A stretch of DNA of 38,318 nt. Origin: Candidatus Amesbacteria bacterium GW2011_GWB1_47_19 (GTDB taxonomy: Bacteria > Patescibacteriota > Microgenomatia > CAZETR01 > Amesbacteraceae). Position numbers and translations under genes: made by a program. Below the pieces are notes generated by a model. It was not told the DNA's origin. It saw only the letters and a program-made list of their open reading frames with translations, and made no database searches. This document shows positions 1 to 7,873 of this stretch, one piece after another. The DNA lies in NCBI GenBank assembly GCA_001002325.1, contig LCNZ01000006.1, positions 196,125 through 234,442 on the forward strand, in the 5' to 3' direction. How positions within the stretch are numbered: position 1 is the first letter of the stretch; each line of letters starts with the position of its first letter.

Positions 1-24
1 GGGGGCGGAGGGGGAGCGGGGTAA

Positions 25-66
25 TAAGTTATTAGTTATTCGTTGTTCGTTAATCGTTAATCGTAC
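25..66. repeat. Degenerate short-unit repeat tract (left flank)
   Basis: The tract is built from near-repeats of GTTATTA, CGTTGTT and CGTTAAT. A related tract (425-460) lies at the other side of the first gene, so that gene is bracketed by the same kind of repeat. No promoter or Shine-Dalgarno site is evident here. Similar tracts recur elsewhere in the window. Confidence 0.6.
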
Positions 67-75
67 CGAAAAATA

Positions 76-432
76 ATGTTTAAGTTTGAAGAATTGCGTG
101 TTTATCAGGAGTCATTGCAGTTAACAAATGTCATCTATGAAATAACATCAAAATGGCCCAAGCGTGAAATGTTTGGGTTGGTGGATCAATTTCGAAGAGC
201 AGCGGTTTCAGTTTCATTGAATATCGCAGAGGGGTCGAGCCGGTCACAGAAAGATTTTGGTCATTTTTTGAATATGGCCAAAGGATCGTGTTTTGAGTGT
301 ACAGCAATATTAACAATTGCTAAACATCTGGGTTATATAGATAAAAATGAATATGAATCGCTGTATGAGAGATGTGAAAAGATGGTCCGAATGCTATCTG
401 CACTTAAGAAAGCGCTGCTGGTTGATCGTTAA
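76..432 (+). CDS. Four-helix bundle protein, 23S rRNA intervening-sequence (IVP) type
   Basis: This 118-residue, fully helical protein has the family pattern: an N-terminal F-E-x-L-x-V-Y-Q-x-S start, a central FRRAAVSVSLNIAEG segment, and a C-terminal helix of alternating charged and hydrophobic residues. The family was named for proteins encoded inside intervening sequences of 23S rRNA, but most members are free-standing genes of unknown role that form pentameric four-helix bundles. No rRNA is present here, so this is an orphan copy. Its last codons (V-D-R-stop) lie within a short-unit repeat tract. It converges on, and overlaps by 4 bp, the next gene on the opposite strand. No clear Shine-Dalgarno site precedes the ATG. 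Confidence 0.85.
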   Translation: MFKFEELRVYQESLQLTNVIYEITSKWPKREMFGLVDQFRRAAVSVSLNIAEGSSRSQKDFGHFLNMAKGSCFECTAILTIAKHLGYIDKNEYESLYERCEKMVRMLSALKKALLVDR

Positions 433-460
433 TCGTTGTTCGTTGTTCGTATTTCGTCTA
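425..460. repeat. Degenerate short-unit repeat tract at convergent gene ends
   Basis: Units of the CGTTAAT/CGTTGTT type form the final codons of both convergent genes. The plus-strand gene ends V-D-R and the minus-strand gene ends R-T-T-N-N-D. Both C-termini therefore look like read-through into repeat sequence. Confidence 0.6.
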
Positions 461-1181
461 AATAGTGTTTGTAGAAGACGGTTATCGGGGCTTGGGTTTT
501 ATAAAATTTGAGGGGAAAAGCGTCTATTAATTCCGCCTTGGTTGTGGCCTTATTCACTGATTCCAAAAATTGCCATGCCCGTTTTTCGTTAAGAGCTCCT
601 GAACTGGTGATGAACTGTCCCCAAAGTCCGTTCCCGTTAAACTCGCCGGGAGATTCACCCAAATTGGTAATGAACTCCTGAGGAAACAGTTGCCGATAAG
701 AATTGTAGGCATATAACCAGGAGCCTCCTTTGACAACTTGAGCTGTGGGAAATTTATGTTTTATTTCTTTGAAGATATTTGTTAGCTCCTGTATTCTTGA
801 AGGAAAATTTTCTTCGGATAAGGGACTGGTTTTGGATGCAAAATTGTTTTGAAAATGAAGGGCAACAGAATAATTATCTTTTTCGTAATCATAAGAAAAA
901 CAGCCGGAGGGAGCAGTCGGGGGGTAACCAGTAAAAAATTGTGTTTTGTAAATCGAGAAGGCTAATTGAGCGGGATTTTGTCCGGAGTGAATACCGGAAA
1001 TAAGTTTTTGCCATCGGGGATGACTGGGGTTATGCTGCCAATCGTCGATTCCGATGCGTTTATAATAAGCGGTATATTTCAGAAGTGCTTCGTCTATTGA
1101 CATTCCGGTAATATCTGACATTTTTTGAGCAAATGTATGTTGGATCTGAAAATAAGCCAGAGGGTAATGGTGTGTACTCAT
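429..1181 (-). CDS. Conserved hypothetical protein
   Basis: The product has 250 residues and no family that I recognise. It has no signal peptide or membrane segment and is rich in aromatic residues and Asn. Segments such as GSWLYAYNSYRQLFP and GLWGQFI suggest a compact enzyme-like or binding fold, but no catalytic motif can be named. A consensus TATAAT ends 7 nt before the ATG, predicting a leaderless transcript. It diverges from the metal cluster on the other strand. The last residues come from the repeat tract it shares with the convergent gene. Confidence 0.75.
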   Translation of the reverse strand: MSTHHYPLAYFQIQHTFAQKMSDITGMSIDEALLKYTAYYKRIGIDDWQHNPSHPRWQKLISGIHSGQNPAQLAFSIYKTQFFTGYPPTAPSGCFSYDYEKDNYSVALHFQNNFASKTSPLSEENFPSRIQELTNIFKEIKHKFPTAQVVKGGSWLYAYNSYRQLFPQEFITNLGESPGEFNGNGLWGQFITSSGALNEKRAWQFLESVNKATTKAELIDAFPLKFYKTQAPITVFYKHYLDEIRTTNND

Positions 1182-1188
1182 TTATATG

Positions 1189-1194
1189 ATTATA
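1189..1194 (-). promoter_or_regulatory. -10 box, leaderless promoter of the 429-1181 gene
   Basis: TATAAT on the minus strand is followed by 7 nt and then the ATG at 1181. With a usual start point about 7 nt after the -10 box, transcription would begin at or next to the A of ATG. A weak -35 (TTAACG) lies about 18 nt further upstream. Confidence 0.6.
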
Positions 1195-1260
1195 TTGAAA
1201 ACCATCCTCCTGCGTTAAGGGAGGGAGACGATCTTCATAAAATCTTAATTTACTCCTGTC

Positions 1261-1266
1261 TATTAT
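1261..1266 (+). promoter_or_regulatory. -10 box before the metal/redox cluster
   Basis: TATTAT is followed by 6 nt and then a GTG start at 1273. The spacing matches the other leaderless promoters of the window and would place the transcript start at the GTG. It is the best candidate for the promoter at the head of the plus-strand cluster. Confidence 0.45.
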
Positions 1267-1272
1267 GGGGTC

Positions 1273-1716
1273 GTGCCTGTAAAAAATATCCTTGTTGGAT
1301 TCATGGGGTTAATGGTAGTAGTGACGGGATTGGTTTTTGTTGTCAGTAAGCCAAAAGTCGAGACGGGGGAGACTTCTGCCGACGTGGGGGAAATTAAAAT
1401 ATCAGATGCAGTTACCCGAGATTTTGAGATCAAGAATACCGGGGAAAAACCTTTACAGATAACTAATATCAATTCCAGCTGCGGATGCACATCGGGAAAA
1501 ATTATTTACAAGGGTTTCACGAGTAAGGAATACAGTATGCATACCCAGAGCGGATTTGTGACCGAAATATCCCCCAGTGATACCGCCATATTGCAGGTGA
1601 CCTATCGTCCGGCTTCAATGCCTGTCTACGGTTCAGTGCAGAGAGAGGTTTATGTTTCTACCAACGACCCGGATAAATCAAGGCTGGTTTTCGGGATCAG
1701 GGCTATAGTCCGTTAG
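1273..1716 (+). CDS. DUF1573 domain protein, membrane-anchored
   Basis: This 147-residue protein has one N-terminal membrane segment (about residues 4-23) followed by an extracytoplasmic beta-sandwich of the DUF1573 type. The type is shown by the segment FEIKNTGEKPLQITNINSSC with the CGC motif directly after, and by TYRPASMP near the end. DUF1573 proteins are secreted Ig-like proteins of uncertain function, often found beside redox or metal genes. The start is GTG: the nearby ATG at 1265 is out of frame and stops after five codons. Two bases separate it from the CcdA-like gene, so co-transcription is likely. The Cys pair in SSCGC could bind metal or take part in thiol exchange; this is inference. 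Confidence 0.85.
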   Translation: MPVKNILVGFMGLMVVVTGLVFVVSKPKVETGETSADVGEIKISDAVTRDFEIKNTGEKPLQITNINSSCGCTSGKIIYKGFTSKEYSMHTQSGFVTEISPSDTAILQVTYRPASMPVYGSVQREVYVSTNDPDKSRLVFGIRAIVR

Positions 1717-1718
1717 AT

Positions 1719-2537
1719 ATGGATTCTAATTTCCTGTTCGGAATTTCCCTGACCGCATCCTTTCTGGCCGGAGTGTTGGCCTTGTTTGCACCCTGCTGCA
1801 TCACCTTCCTATTCCCGTCTTACCTGGGCATGGTATTTAAAGAGAAGAAGAAAGTGATGTATTACACTATGGTTTATGCTGCGGGATTATCCATTATTCT
1901 GATGCCGATAGCGCTGGGGTTTAGGGCGGTAGTTTATTTTCTGGATAGTTATCACGCCCCTGTTTATTACTTGGGTGCCGGATTCATGATCCTGATGGGG
2001 ATTATGACAATTAAACCTCTATTTCACCTTCCAAAGCTGGCTATACCCAGGCAAAATAAAACAATAAATACCGGCAGTATATTTGGGTTGGGAATAATGT
2101 CCGGATTAACCTCATCTTGTTGTGCTCCTGTGTTATTAGCTGCTGTTACTTTGGTATCTCTATCTCCATCTCTACTGCAGGCGAGCGTTGTGGCTTTGGT
2201 TTATGTAATGGGAGTGGTGATGCCGTTATTTTTAATGTCTATGTTATATAAAAAGCTGGCCACAAAAATTGAGATTGCCGGGAAGAGGGAAATTGCATCG
2301 GTTATGAAGTATATCGGTGCCGGAGTGTTTATTGTAACCGGACTGTTGATTGCCATTTTTAATTACCAAGGGAAGATTGTGATGAACCAGATGGAACCCT
2401 ACAGTCAATCCCTGAGATTGGTGGTGTTTGAAATTGCCAGGTATTTCAGAAATCCGATCCTGGATATCTCGATTTTTCTGATCGTCCTTTTTGTTTTTTA
2501 TAAATTACTCAGATATTCCGCTATAAATGAAGAATAA
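1719..2537 (+). CDS. CcdA/DsbD-like transmembrane thiol-redox protein
   Basis: This 272-residue polytopic membrane protein has about six to seven helices. It matches the cytochrome c biogenesis (DsbD transmembrane) family, which moves reducing equivalents across the membrane through one Cys in helix 1 and one in helix 4. Here both sites are Cys-Cys pairs: LFAPCCITFLFPSYLG near residue 25 and LTSSCCAPVLL near residue 130, each with the flanking prolines expected of the family. The stop overlaps the next start by 11 bp, so the pair is translationally coupled. The neighbours suggest a job in keeping extracytoplasmic metal-binding cysteines reduced. Metal transport through the CC motifs is an alternative that cannot be excluded. 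Confidence 0.85.
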   Translation: MDSNFLFGISLTASFLAGVLALFAPCCITFLFPSYLGMVFKEKKKVMYYTMVYAAGLSIILMPIALGFRAVVYFLDSYHAPVYYLGAGFMILMGIMTIKPLFHLPKLAIPRQNKTINTGSIFGLGIMSGLTSSCCAPVLLAAVTLVSLSPSLLQASVVALVYVMGVVMPLFLMSMLYKKLATKIEIAGKREIASVMKYIGAGVFIVTGLLIAIFNYQGKIVMNQMEPYSQSLRLVVFEIARYFRNPILDISIFLIVLFVFYKLLRYSAINEE

Positions 2538-3453
2538 ACTGGTGTTGATTGCGGCTGTCAGCCTGTCATTAAACCTGTTTTTTATTGCTTCGCAGGTTTT
2601 ACCGAACCTGATACAGCGCGCTGTTCCCGCACCGGTCGCCAGTAATGGAAGTGTTAACCCGCCCGCCTGGGAAAATAATCTTTTTGACGAGATTAATCCC
2701 GTATCCGGTTATCAAATCAACGCCAAATTCGGAAAATTGGGCCCAAGAATGGTCAAAGGCGGAGTTATTGACCTGAAAAAGTTTAAAGATATTTATACCC
2801 GGTCCGGTCAGACTTTAACACCTGAGCTGGAAAAAATACTTGAACAGGAATCTGTAGAAAATATTGTCATCAACAGGGACAACTCCTACTTTCTTTTAAA
2901 TTTCTTTTGGGCTGTAGGGCTGAGCAATAAATCGCAGATTTTGGATAACGGGGAAATGTCCAAATACGGCGGCCGGGCAGATTTGGGTAATTTTGCCTCG
3001 ACAGGAGGCTGGACTTTATCCAAAACCGAAGCCATGAATTATTATTCCAGTGACAACCTGATTCCTTTGAACCCGGCACAGGAATCTCTTGTCAAACGAG
3101 TGGCTGAAAATATTTACCGGCCCTGTTGTAATAACTCCACCGCTTTTCCCGACTGCAATCACGGGATGGCTTTGCTGGGAGTTTTACAGTTGATGGCTGC
3201 GGATGACGCCAACGAAGATGAGATGTATCAGGCGGCCAAGTATTTTAATGCTTACTGGTTTCCGGGAAATTATTATGACCTGGCGTTATATTTTAAAGAA
3301 ACCTCGGGCAAAAACTTCGCCGAAATTGATGCCAAACTTTTACTCTCGAAAAAGTATTCCTCTGCATCGGGTTGGAGAAGCGCTAAAAATTGGTTAATAG
3401 AAAATGGTCTGCAGCAGGAGCCGCCGAAGCAGGGCGGCGGGTGCGGGGTATAA
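2527..3453 (+). CDS. Secreted or membrane-anchored protein with PCCNN...FPDCNHG motif and Gly/Cys tail
   Basis: The product has 308 residues. An N-terminal hydrophobic segment (about 3-22) looks like a signal or anchor. The mature part has no named domain. A striking segment around residues 198-216 carries Cys-Cys and, nine residues later, Cys-x-His (PCCNN, then FPDCNHG), which is a plausible metal, heme or thiol site. The following helices include GVLQLMAAD and NAYWFPGNYYDLALYF. The C-terminus is a Gly/Cys tail ending GGGCGV, which resembles the Cys-rich linker of the cupredoxin fusion downstream. The gene overlaps the CcdA-like gene and may supply its extracytoplasmic partner. Function is unknown; the metal or redox role is inferred from cysteines and context. 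Confidence 0.75.
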   Translation: MKNKLVLIAAVSLSLNLFFIASQVLPNLIQRAVPAPVASNGSVNPPAWENNLFDEINPVSGYQINAKFGKLGPRMVKGGVIDLKKFKDIYTRSGQTLTPELEKILEQESVENIVINRDNSYFLLNFFWAVGLSNKSQILDNGEMSKYGGRADLGNFASTGGWTLSKTEAMNYYSSDNLIPLNPAQESLVKRVAENIYRPCCNNSTAFPDCNHGMALLGVLQLMAADDANEDEMYQAAKYFNAYWFPGNYYDLALYFKETSGKNFAEIDAKLLLSKKYSSASGWRSAKNWLIENGLQQEPPKQGGGCGV

Positions 3454-3456
3454 AAT
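3451..3456 (+). promoter_or_regulatory. -10 box overlapping upstream stop codon
   Basis: TAAAAT, whose TAA is the stop codon of the preceding gene, is followed by 6 nt and then the ATG at 3463. This is the same -10/N6/ATG geometry as elsewhere and suggests an internal leaderless promoter. Confidence 0.45.
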
Positions 3457-3462
3457 ACATTA

Positions 3463-3954
3463 ATGATTCATTATGAAGAATCTCTACTGATCTCAGCTAG
3501 CTCCCGGCAGGTTTTTAATTACATCGACGATCACAAGAGCTTTTCTTCCCATATGAAAAAACCGTCGTGGATGCTGGGCGGAGGATCTATGGATATTTCC
3601 ACGGATAAAGACAACGGGCAAAAAGTCGGTTCTCATGTGCGGATGCGGGGTAAAGTGTTCGGCCTGGATCTTTCACTGGATGAGGTGATCACCCGGAGAG
3701 AGCCACCCCGGGTAAAAGAGTGGACAACAATCGGTACTCCAAGACTGATAATAATCGGCTATTATCGGATGAAAGTTAACCTGTTGCCTCAGAGCCAAAA
3801 AACATTGCTGCGGGTGGCTATTGATTACAGTCTGCCTGAAAAAAACCCGTGGCCGGGTAAGATATTCGGCGGTCTATATGCCAGCTGGTGTGTACGGCAA
3901 ATGATCAGGGATACGGGCAGGTTTTTTGAGGGTTTCTCAACTTCGGGGATATAA
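3463..3954 (+). CDS. SRPBCC (START-like) family protein
   Basis: This 163-residue protein matches the SRPBCC/polyketide-cyclase-like fold. It has an N-terminal beta strand (HYEESLLISASSRQVFNYIDD), a middle sheet with RGKVFGLDLSLDEVITRREPPRVKEW, and a long C-terminal amphipathic helix (about 130-158). The fold forms a hydrophobic ligand pocket; the ligand is unknown. Proteins of this family are often annotated as coenzyme Q-binding or cell-division-inhibitor-like, but nothing here decides between them. It lies directly before the two-component system and its stop overlaps that system's -10 box. A role in the metal cluster is context only. Confidence 0.75.
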   Translation: MIHYEESLLISASSRQVFNYIDDHKSFSSHMKKPSWMLGGGSMDISTDKDNGQKVGSHVRMRGKVFGLDLSLDEVITRREPPRVKEWTTIGTPRLIIIGYYRMKVNLLPQSQKTLLRVAIDYSLPEKNPWPGKIFGGLYASWCVRQMIRDTGRFFEGFSTSGI

Positions 3955-3955
3955 T
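3950..3955 (+). promoter_or_regulatory. -10 box of the two-component system, leaderless
   Basis: A perfect TATAAT overlaps the stop codon of the SRPBCC gene and is followed by 6 nt and the ATG of the response regulator at 3962. It decides that start over a TTG 36 nt upstream. Confidence 0.6.
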
Positions 3956-3961
3956 ACCCAT

Positions 3962-4636
3962 ATGCGTATACTGCTGGTTGAAGACGAAAAACACTTGTCG
4001 GATAACATTAAAAAGGGCTTGTCTGAAGCCGGTTTTGCGGTGGACGCGGCGTTTGACGGCGAAGAGGGGTTGTATTTAGCTACGACCGAGACATACGACT
4101 GTATTATTCTGGACATCATGCTGCCAAAAATGGACGGGGTAAAGATATGCGAAACCATGCGGCTTAAGGGTTACAAGACCCCGATATTAATGCTGACGGC
4201 CAAGGGGTCTGTTGAGGAGGTCGCCCAGGGATTGGATAGCGGGGCAGATGATTATTTGACTAAACCGTTTGCTTTTATCGAGCTGAAATCGCGAATCCAG
4301 GCACTACTCCGCCGAGGCCAGACGGAGGCATCGCCGGTTTTGCGGGTGGCTGACCTGGAGCTGGATCCCGGTAAACATACAGTTTCCCGGGCGGGTAAAG
4401 GTATAAGTCTGACCCCCAAAGAATTTTCCATTCTTGAATATCTGATGCGGCACAGAGGTGAAGTAGTCACCCGAACTATGATTATCGAACACGTCTGGGA
4501 TATCAATTATGAAAATATGAGTAATGTGGTCGACGCCTTCATGGCTACATTACGCAAGAAGGTGGATAAAAACCGGTCTGTCAAACTGATTCACACTCTG
4601 CACGGAGTCGGTTTTAAAATTTCCACCAAACCATGA
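3962..4636 (+). CDS. OmpR/PhoB-family response regulator
   Basis: The product has 224 residues. The receiver domain (1-115) carries the acidic pair in VEDE, the phospho-acceptor Asp51 in ILDIMLPKMDG, the conserved Thr in MLTAKG and Lys in YLTKPF. A winged-helix DNA-binding domain (about 125-222) follows, with LTPKEFSILEYLM and the C-terminal LIHTLHGVGFKI. The TATAAT 6 nt upstream supports the ATG start over an upstream in-frame TTG. The stop overlaps the kinase start by 4 bp (ATGA). Because it sits inside a run of copper genes, it is likely a CusR/CopR-like regulator of them; the specificity is inferred from position only. Confidence 0.95.
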   Translation: MRILLVEDEKHLSDNIKKGLSEAGFAVDAAFDGEEGLYLATTETYDCIILDIMLPKMDGVKICETMRLKGYKTPILMLTAKGSVEEVAQGLDSGADDYLTKPFAFIELKSRIQALLRRGQTEASPVLRVADLELDPGKHTVSRAGKGISLTPKEFSILEYLMRHRGEVVTRTMIIEHVWDINYENMSNVVDAFMATLRKKVDKNRSVKLIHTLHGVGFKISTKP

Positions 4637-6036
4637 AGTTTCACAGCATCAGGTTTAGGTTGACTTTGTGGTATCTGGCGGCGCTGACCGGCAGTTGTAT
4701 AGTCCTTTTCGGGTCGTTTTATTACGTAACGGCGCAAATCCTAAAAAGCCAGACAGACAGGGAAATCTCCAACCATGCCCAGACTATCGTCAGGCTGGTG
4801 ACGGATCAAACAACAGGTGTGCATATTACTTTTCCCAAAGAACAATTATCTTTCGAATTTGCCCAAATGCCGGGGATGCTGGTGGCGGTATCAGACGACT
4901 CCGGAAAACAATTGACCACCTCCCAACCGGTTGACTCCGGGATGGAGGTCCTGAAGGATACTCTGGAAAAATCAGCCAATATCATCAAACCCACTTTTGT
5001 GGACAGGAAAATCGGCAGCCTGTCCATGCGGCTGGGTATTTTTCCGGTAATAAAGGACGGATCCACTGTCAATTTGGTATTAGTGGCCCACCCTACAGAT
5101 GTCATCACCAGGTCTTTAAACAGCCTGATTAAAATATTGATCTTTCTGATCCTGGCTGTGGGGATCCCGGCAGGGTTAGCCGGATATTTGATTGCCAGGG
5201 CGGCCTTGATGCCGCTATCCAAATTGAAGCAAAGACTGGATGAGGTCAGCAGTACCAATCTAAATCAATCGCTGCCCAATCCCGGTACCCGGGATGAGAT
5301 TGAGCACTTGACGGCTACATTTAATTCCATGCTGGCCCGGTTGGATGAATCTTTTAACCGGGAAAGGCGGTTTATCGGTGATGTGGCACACGAGTTGAAA
5401 ACTCCGCTTGCTACTCTCAAAAGCAGTATTGAGGTAGCTCTGTCAAAAAAAAGAGACTGTGAAGAACTTGAAAGCACCTTAAGCGGTAATCTGGATGTGG
5501 TTGACCGGCTGTCCTCAACTATTAATGACGTTCTGGATCTGGCCATGTCCCAATCAGGAGAAATAGAGTCGCAATTTGTACATGTGAATCTTTCCGAACT
5601 TATCAATGAAGCGGAGGAGATGTTAAAAAACCTGGCCACCTCTAAAAAAATCCGGGTTTTGTCCGAAATTGAAGATGAAATTTACGTGCGGGGCAGTCCC
5701 AAAAAGTTATTCCGGGCAATATATAACCTAGCGGATAATGCGGTTAAATACACTCCGGTGCACGGAAAAATCGCCCTGAGTTTGAGAAGGGAAAAAGAGT
5801 CGGCCGCTTTTGAAATATCCAATACCGGCCGGGGGATTTCCCAAAAGGACCTGCCGCTGGTTTTTAAACGCTTTTACAGAACTGATGTGGATACTCCCGA
5901 TGCCGGCAGCGGTTTGGGGCTGTCTATCTGCAAGTCGATCGTCGAAACCCACCATGGGGAAATCTCGATACTCAGCACCCCGGGTAAAATAACTACTTTC
6001 ACTGTCAGGATACCCGCTACCCCGAAATCTTCATAA
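4633..6036 (+). CDS. Sensor histidine kinase (CusS-like context)
   Basis: The product has 467 residues. Membrane helix 1 (about 12-34) and helix 2 (about 165-190) flank an extracytoplasmic sensor region of about 130 residues. A HAMP domain (about 190-245), a HisKA domain with phospho-acceptor His253 in DVAHELKTPLATL, and an HATPase domain with N box (NLADNAVKYTP), G1 and G2 boxes (GRGIS, GSGLGLSI) follow. It overlaps the response regulator and is followed 33 nt later by the HMA/cupredoxin fusion gene. Sensing copper or silver is inferred from context; the sensor region shows no obvious His/Met metal motif. Confidence 0.95.
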   Translation: MKFHSIRFRLTLWYLAALTGSCIVLFGSFYYVTAQILKSQTDREISNHAQTIVRLVTDQTTGVHITFPKEQLSFEFAQMPGMLVAVSDDSGKQLTTSQPVDSGMEVLKDTLEKSANIIKPTFVDRKIGSLSMRLGIFPVIKDGSTVNLVLVAHPTDVITRSLNSLIKILIFLILAVGIPAGLAGYLIARAALMPLSKLKQRLDEVSSTNLNQSLPNPGTRDEIEHLTATFNSMLARLDESFNRERRFIGDVAHELKTPLATLKSSIEVALSKKRDCEELESTLSGNLDVVDRLSSTINDVLDLAMSQSGEIESQFVHVNLSELINEAEEMLKNLATSKKIRVLSEIEDEIYVRGSPKKLFRAIYNLADNAVKYTPVHGKIALSLRREKESAAFEISNTGRGISQKDLPLVFKRFYRTDVDTPDAGSGLGLSICKSIVETHHGEISILSTPGKITTFTVRIPATPKSS

Positions 6037-6069
6037 ATTCTTAATAATTAATCCTGTATTCTTCCCCTT

Positions 6070-7872
6070 ATGAATAAATGCCGAATAGGCATCTCCGGAA
6101 TGCATTGCCGTTCCTGTGAGATCCTGGTTGAGGATGAGCTGAAAAAAATCCCCGGGGTTACGGAGGCCTATGTAAATCACAAAAACGGGAGTGCATATAT
6201 TCATTATCGGGGGCATCTTTATGAAGATGATCTCATCCGGGCGATAGAAAACGCCGGATACAGCTACGGCGCCGGGGAGGGCACGGACAACAAATTAATT
6301 ACCGGGGATGTTAAAGCCTACAAAGAATTGGGGATTGCGGCGGTAATTGCCGTCGGTTTATATCTGATAGCTAAAAGCTTTGGCTTATTCAGTCTGAGCG
6401 CCAATATATCCGGAAATTATAATAACCTGCCGGTAGTCTTTTTGATAGGAATTACCGCCGGGGTATCCACCTGTATGGCCTTGGTCGGGGGATTGGTTCT
6501 GGGGGCCTCGGCTCAATTTTCCAAAAAACATCCCGAAGCCTCCGGTATGGAAAAATTTAAACCGCATCTGTTTTTTAACCTGGGCCGGATTATCTCTTTC
6601 TTTATCCTCGGAGGACTAATCGGTTTTTTGGGTTCCGTTTTCCAACTCTCCACGTCAGTATTGGGGGTATTGACGGTCGGTGTCGGGATAGTGATGCTGC
6701 TTCTGGGTACACAACTTATTGATATTTTTCCATTCCTCAAAAGATTTTCTTTTACCATACCCAAAAATATTACCCGTTTCTTTGGTATCAAAGACCGGGC
6801 GGATTCGGACTACAGCCACAAAAACTCCGCCATAATGGGAGGTCTGACCTTTTTCCTGCCCTGCGGCTTTACCCAAGCCATGCAGCTTTTTGCCATGAGT
6901 ACCGGGAGCCCGATTGCGGGAGCTTTGACTATGGGAGTATTTGCCCTAGGGACTGCTCCCGGTCTATTGGGTGTGGGAGGACTAACATCAGCCGTCAAAG
7001 GCCATGCAGCCAGGCTCTTTTTCAAAACTGCGGGGATTGTGGTAGTCGCCCTCTCTTTGTTTAATATTTCCAACGGATTAAACCTACTGGGTATCGGATC
7101 ATTCCCGAATATTTTATGGACAAATCCCGCCTGGGCAGCAAATACCAATGCAGACCCTAATGTCAAACTGGTTAACGGAATCCAGGAAGTCAGAATGCGC
7201 CAGGTGTCTTCGGGATACGTACCCAATAAATTCACGATCAAAAAGGGTATTCCCGTCCGCTGGATTATTGATTCCCGGGACAGCAACACCTGTGCGGCCA
7301 GTATTGTTTCCCAAAAGCTGGGTATCCGCCAGGGCTTACAGCCGGGTGAAAATGTCATCGAATTCAACCCTGACCAAACAGGTACCATCCGATTTTCATG
7401 CAGCATGGGCATGTATACCGGGGTGTTTACCGTGGTTGACGAAAACACCTCCGGAGCTGTTTCACCAGAAACTGATGCCGTTTTGGCGCAAAACCCGATC
7501 CCTCCCGCCGGCGGGGGTGCCTGCGGAGGCGGCGGATGCGGGTGCGGGGTGAAAAAACAGGTGTCCGTTACTACCGGTGAGGTTACGAACCAGAATTCAG
7601 TTCAAGTAATTAAAGCGGTATACAGCCAGGATAAGGATATAGTCCCGAACCAGTTTTCGGTGAAAGCCAACCAGCCGGTCAGATTTGAAATTGAAGCCCA
7701 AGATGACGGGTATGGTTGTATGAGCAGTGTTACCCTGCCGGGGTTGTCCAATAGAGTGGAAGTATTCAGTAAAGGTACAACTGTGACTTTTGAATTTACT
7801 CCCACAAAGCCGGGCGACTTCGGAATTACTTGTGCCATGGGTGTTCCCCGGGGACGGATCCAGGTCAATTAA
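6070..7872 (+). CDS. HMA - DsbD/TauE-like membrane domain - two cupredoxin-like domains
   Basis: This 600-residue multidomain metal protein begins with an HMA domain (about 1-66) with the metal-binding GMHCRSCE. A membrane region (about 85-340) of the DsbD_2/UreH-like sulfite-exporter superfamily follows, with VSTCMALVGGLVLG and FFLPCGFTQAMQLFAMSTG, each bearing a helix Cys. The first cupredoxin-like domain (about 365-455) ends in a likely copper ligand set, F-S-C-S-M-G-M-Y. A Gly/Cys linker (GGGACGGGGCGCGV, about 480-493) leads to the second cupredoxin-like domain (about 512-600) with G-I-T-C-A-M-G-V. Copper would be picked up by HMA and passed to extracytoplasmic cupredoxins, or electrons moved the other way; that is inference. 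A single base separates it from the copZ-like gene. Confidence 0.88.
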   Translation: MNKCRIGISGMHCRSCEILVEDELKKIPGVTEAYVNHKNGSAYIHYRGHLYEDDLIRAIENAGYSYGAGEGTDNKLITGDVKAYKELGIAAVIAVGLYLIAKSFGLFSLSANISGNYNNLPVVFLIGITAGVSTCMALVGGLVLGASAQFSKKHPEASGMEKFKPHLFFNLGRIISFFILGGLIGFLGSVFQLSTSVLGVLTVGVGIVMLLLGTQLIDIFPFLKRFSFTIPKNITRFFGIKDRADSDYSHKNSAIMGGLTFFLPCGFTQAMQLFAMSTGSPIAGALTMGVFALGTAPGLLGVGGLTSAVKGHAARLFFKTAGIVVVALSLFNISNGLNLLGIGSFPNILWTNPAWAANTNADPNVKLVNGIQEVRMRQVSSGYVPNKFTIKKGIPVRWIIDSRDSNTCAASIVSQKLGIRQGLQPGENVIEFNPDQTGTIRFSCSMGMYTGVFTVVDENTSGAVSPETDAVLAQNPIPPAGGGACGGGGCGCGVKKQVSVTTGEVTNQNSVQVIKAVYSQDKDIVPNQFSVKANQPVRFEIEAQDDGYGCMSSVTLPGLSNRVEVFSKGTTVTFEFTPTKPGDFGITCAMGVPRGRIQVN

Positions 7873-7873
7873 T

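Noticed and set aside
3926-3961. Upstream TTG start of the response regulator
   Set aside because: It would overlap the previous gene and place the TATAAT box inside the coding region; the family starts at the ATG at 3962.
6810-7448. 212-codon minus-strand frame opposite the HMA-cupredoxin fusion
   Set aside because: Same reasons: antisense to recognisable domains, with no independent signal.
7790-7873. Upstream start for the CopZ-like gene
   Set aside because: The added 28 residues overlap the cupredoxin domain of the preceding gene and have no HMA features.
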